Source: Pseudomonadota bacterium
GTDB taxonomy: Bacteria; Pseudomonadota; Gammaproteobacteria; Burkholderiales; Burkholderiaceae_F
Length of the DNA: 7,201 nucleotides
Assembly (NCBI GenBank): GCA_021823635.1
Contig: JAKANT010000079.1
Location: forward strand, 1 to 7,201
Direction: 5' to 3'
Shown: one piece after another, positions 5,888 to 7,201 of the stretch
Numbering within the stretch: position 1 is the stretch's first letter
How the letters are laid out: every line of letters begins with the position of its first letter
Notes under the pieces: model-generated
Told to the model about the DNA's origin: nothing
What the model saw: the letters and a program-made list of their open reading frames with translations, nothing else
The model's database searches: none
Position numbers and translations under genes: made by a program

Positions 5888-7201
5888 GCCGCCCTCGCCC
5901 GCGGTTGGCGCGCCGACAGGGCGGCGAGCAGCTTGCCGTGCACGCCGCCGAATCCGCCGTTGCTCATCACCAGCACGTGGTCGCCGGCGCGGGCGGCGGC
6001 GACGATCGCGTCGATCAGCGCCTCGAGGCGGTCGAAACACGCCGCGCGCTCACCGAGCGGCGCCAGCGCCTGCGCCGGATCCCAGGGCAGCGCGTCGGCG
6101 CCCGTGCGCGCGCCGTAACAGAACACGAGGTCCGCGTCGCGCAGCGCATCCGGCAACTGCGCCTTCAACGCGCCGAGCTTCATGGTGTTGGAGCGCGGCT
6201 CGAGCACGGCGAGGATGCGCTCGTGCGGCGCCAGCCGCCGCCGCAAGCCGGCGATCGTGGCCGCGATCGCGGTCGGATGGTGCGCGAAGTCGTCGTACAC
6301 GGTCACGCCGCCGCAGCGGCCGCGCTCCTCGAGCCGGCGCTTGACGCCGGCGAAACACGCCAGCGCCTCCAGCGCGACCGCCGGCGCCACACCGGCATGG
6401 CGGGCGGCGGCGATCGCCGCCAGCGCGTTGCTGCGATTGAACGCGCCGGCGGCCGGCAGCGTCAGGCGGCCGAAGTTCGTGCCGCCGAACAGCACGTCGA
6501 AACGGTGCTCGGTCCCTTCATCGATCGCCTCGGCGTGCCAGCCGTCGCCGACGTCGAAACGCTCGACCTCCGACCAGCAGCCGCGCGCCAGCACGCGCGC
6601 CAGCGCTTCGTCGCGGCCGTTGACGATCAGCCGGCCCGAGCGCGGCACCGTGCGCACCAAATGATGGAACTGCGTCTCGATCGCGGCCAGGTCGGCGAAG
6701 ATGTCGGCGTGGTCGTACTCGAGATTGTTCAACACCGCGGTGCGCGGCAGGTAATGGACGAACTTGGAGCGCTTGTCGAAAAATGCGGTGTCGTACTCGT
6801 CGGCCTCGATGACGAACAGGCGCGAGCCGCCGGCGCGCGCCGAGACGCCGAAGTTGCGCGGCACGCCGCCGATCAGGAAGCCCGGTGCGTGCCCCGCGTA
6901 TTCCAGAATCCATGCCAGCATCGACGCCGTGGTCGTCTTGCCGTGCGTGCCGGCGACCGCCAGCACCCAGCGGTCGCGCAGCAGTTGGTCGCCGACCCAT
7001 TGCGGCCCGGACACGAACCGCGCCCCGGCATCGAGGATCGCTTCCATCAACGGGTTGCCGCGCGACACCACGTTCCCGACCACGAACAGATCGGGCCTGA
7101 CCGCCAGCTGCTCGGCGCCGAAGCCTTCGATCGGCTCGATGCCGGCCGCGGCGAGTTGCTCGCTCATCGGCGGGTAGACGTTGGCGTCGCAGCCGGTCAC
7201 G
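5884..7201 (-). CDS. mpl: UDP-N-acetylmuramate:L-alanyl-gamma-D-glutamyl-meso-diaminopimelate ligase; 5' end outside window
   Basis: Mpl joins the tripeptide L-Ala-D-Glu-meso-Dap, recovered from old peptidoglycan, directly to UDP-MurNAc with ATP, a cytosolic step of cell-wall recycling. About 438 codons are visible. The reading frame is open to the window edge, and the first residues (TGCDANVYPPMS) match E. coli Mpl around residue 28, so roughly 25-30 residues lie outside, including the nucleotide-binding start. The GTG at 7200 is therefore not the true start. Fragment motifs: SGPQW at 64-68, the ATP loop GTHGKTTTA at 84-92, EADEYDTAFFDKRSKFVHY at 132-150 and NNLEYDHADIF at 158-168, which are Mpl signatures separating it from MurC; then DDFAHHPTA at 303-311, LEPRSNTMK at 333-341 and MSNGGFGG at 412-419. 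Mur-ligase central and C-terminal domains are intact. The stop overlaps the esterase start by 4 bases. The presence of Mpl implies a recycling Gram-negative with meso-Dap peptidoglycan. Confidence 0.96.
   Translation of the reverse strand, partial: VTGCDANVYPPMSEQLAAAGIEPIEGFGAEQLAVRPDLFVVGNVVSRGNPLMEAILDAGARFVSGPQWVGDQLLRDRWVLAVAGTHGKTTTASMLAWILEYAGHAPGFLIGGVPRNFGVSARAGGSRLFVIEADEYDTAFFDKRSKFVHYLPRTAVLNNLEYDHADIFADLAAIETQFHHLVRTVPRSGRLIVNGRDEALARVLARGCWSEVERFDVGDGWHAEAIDEGTEHRFDVLFGGTNFGRLTLPAAGAFNRSNALAAIAAARHAGVAPAVALEALACFAGVKRRLEERGRCGGVTVYDDFAHHPTAIAATIAGLRRRLAPHERILAVLEPRSNTMKLGALKAQLPDALRDADLVFCYGARTGADALPWDPAQALAPLGERAACFDRLEALIDAIVAAARAGDHVLVMSNGGFGGVHGKLLAALSARQPRARAA

Noticed and set aside
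7198..7200. GTG as the start of mpl
   Set aside because: The residues after it align with an internal position of Mpl (about residue 26 of the E. coli protein), so the true start is beyond the window edge.
1..7201. CRISPR arrays, insertion sequences, tRNA genes, toxin-antitoxin or defence genes
   Set aside because: I looked for repeated spacers, terminal inverted repeats, cloverleaf sequences and accessory small genes on both strands and saw none. Composition and codon use appear uniform across the window.

Overview
The window is a GC-rich stretch of ordinary chromosome, probably from a betaproteobacterium of the Burkholderiales type. The basis is the protein similarity I recognise, the GC-rich third codon positions, and the order RNB-ribonuclease / TonB-like protein / aroE, which I recall from that group. 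That is recalled knowledge, not a search. All eight protein genes lie on the minus strand and fill almost the whole window, so transcription runs from the right end (base 7201) to the left (base 1). I saw no mobile elements, tRNA or rRNA genes, CRISPR arrays or signs of recent transfer.

In order of transcription: mpl (murein tripeptide ligase, 5' end outside the window) overlaps a YqiA-type serine esterase by 4 bases. A FabG-like short-chain reductase follows 12 bases later and overlaps a YbaK-type aminoacyl-tRNA deacylase gene by one base. A 134-base gap with a strong hairpin follows. Then come a MarC-family membrane protein and, 5 bases on, an RNB-family exoribonuclease. A 72-base gap with a promoter-like -10 box separates these from a TonB-like protein, which overlaps aroE (shikimate dehydrogenase, 3' end outside the window) by 4 bases. 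The layout suggests three translationally coupled blocks: mpl-yqiA-fabG-ybaK, marC-rnb and tonB-aroE.

The functions are housekeeping: cell-wall recycling (Mpl), fatty-acyl or ketone reduction (FabG-like), tRNA quality control (YbaK), RNA decay (RNB) and aromatic amino acid synthesis (AroE), with two membrane proteins (MarC, TonB-like). I found no convincing undescribed system. The points most worth a second look are the unusual RNB ribonuclease (a Glu in place of one conserved catalytic-site Asp, a non-canonical N-terminus and an acidic/proline tail), the TonB-like protein that keeps the Ser-x3-His membrane motif but has a coiled coil instead of a Pro-rich spacer, and the hairpin ahead of marC.
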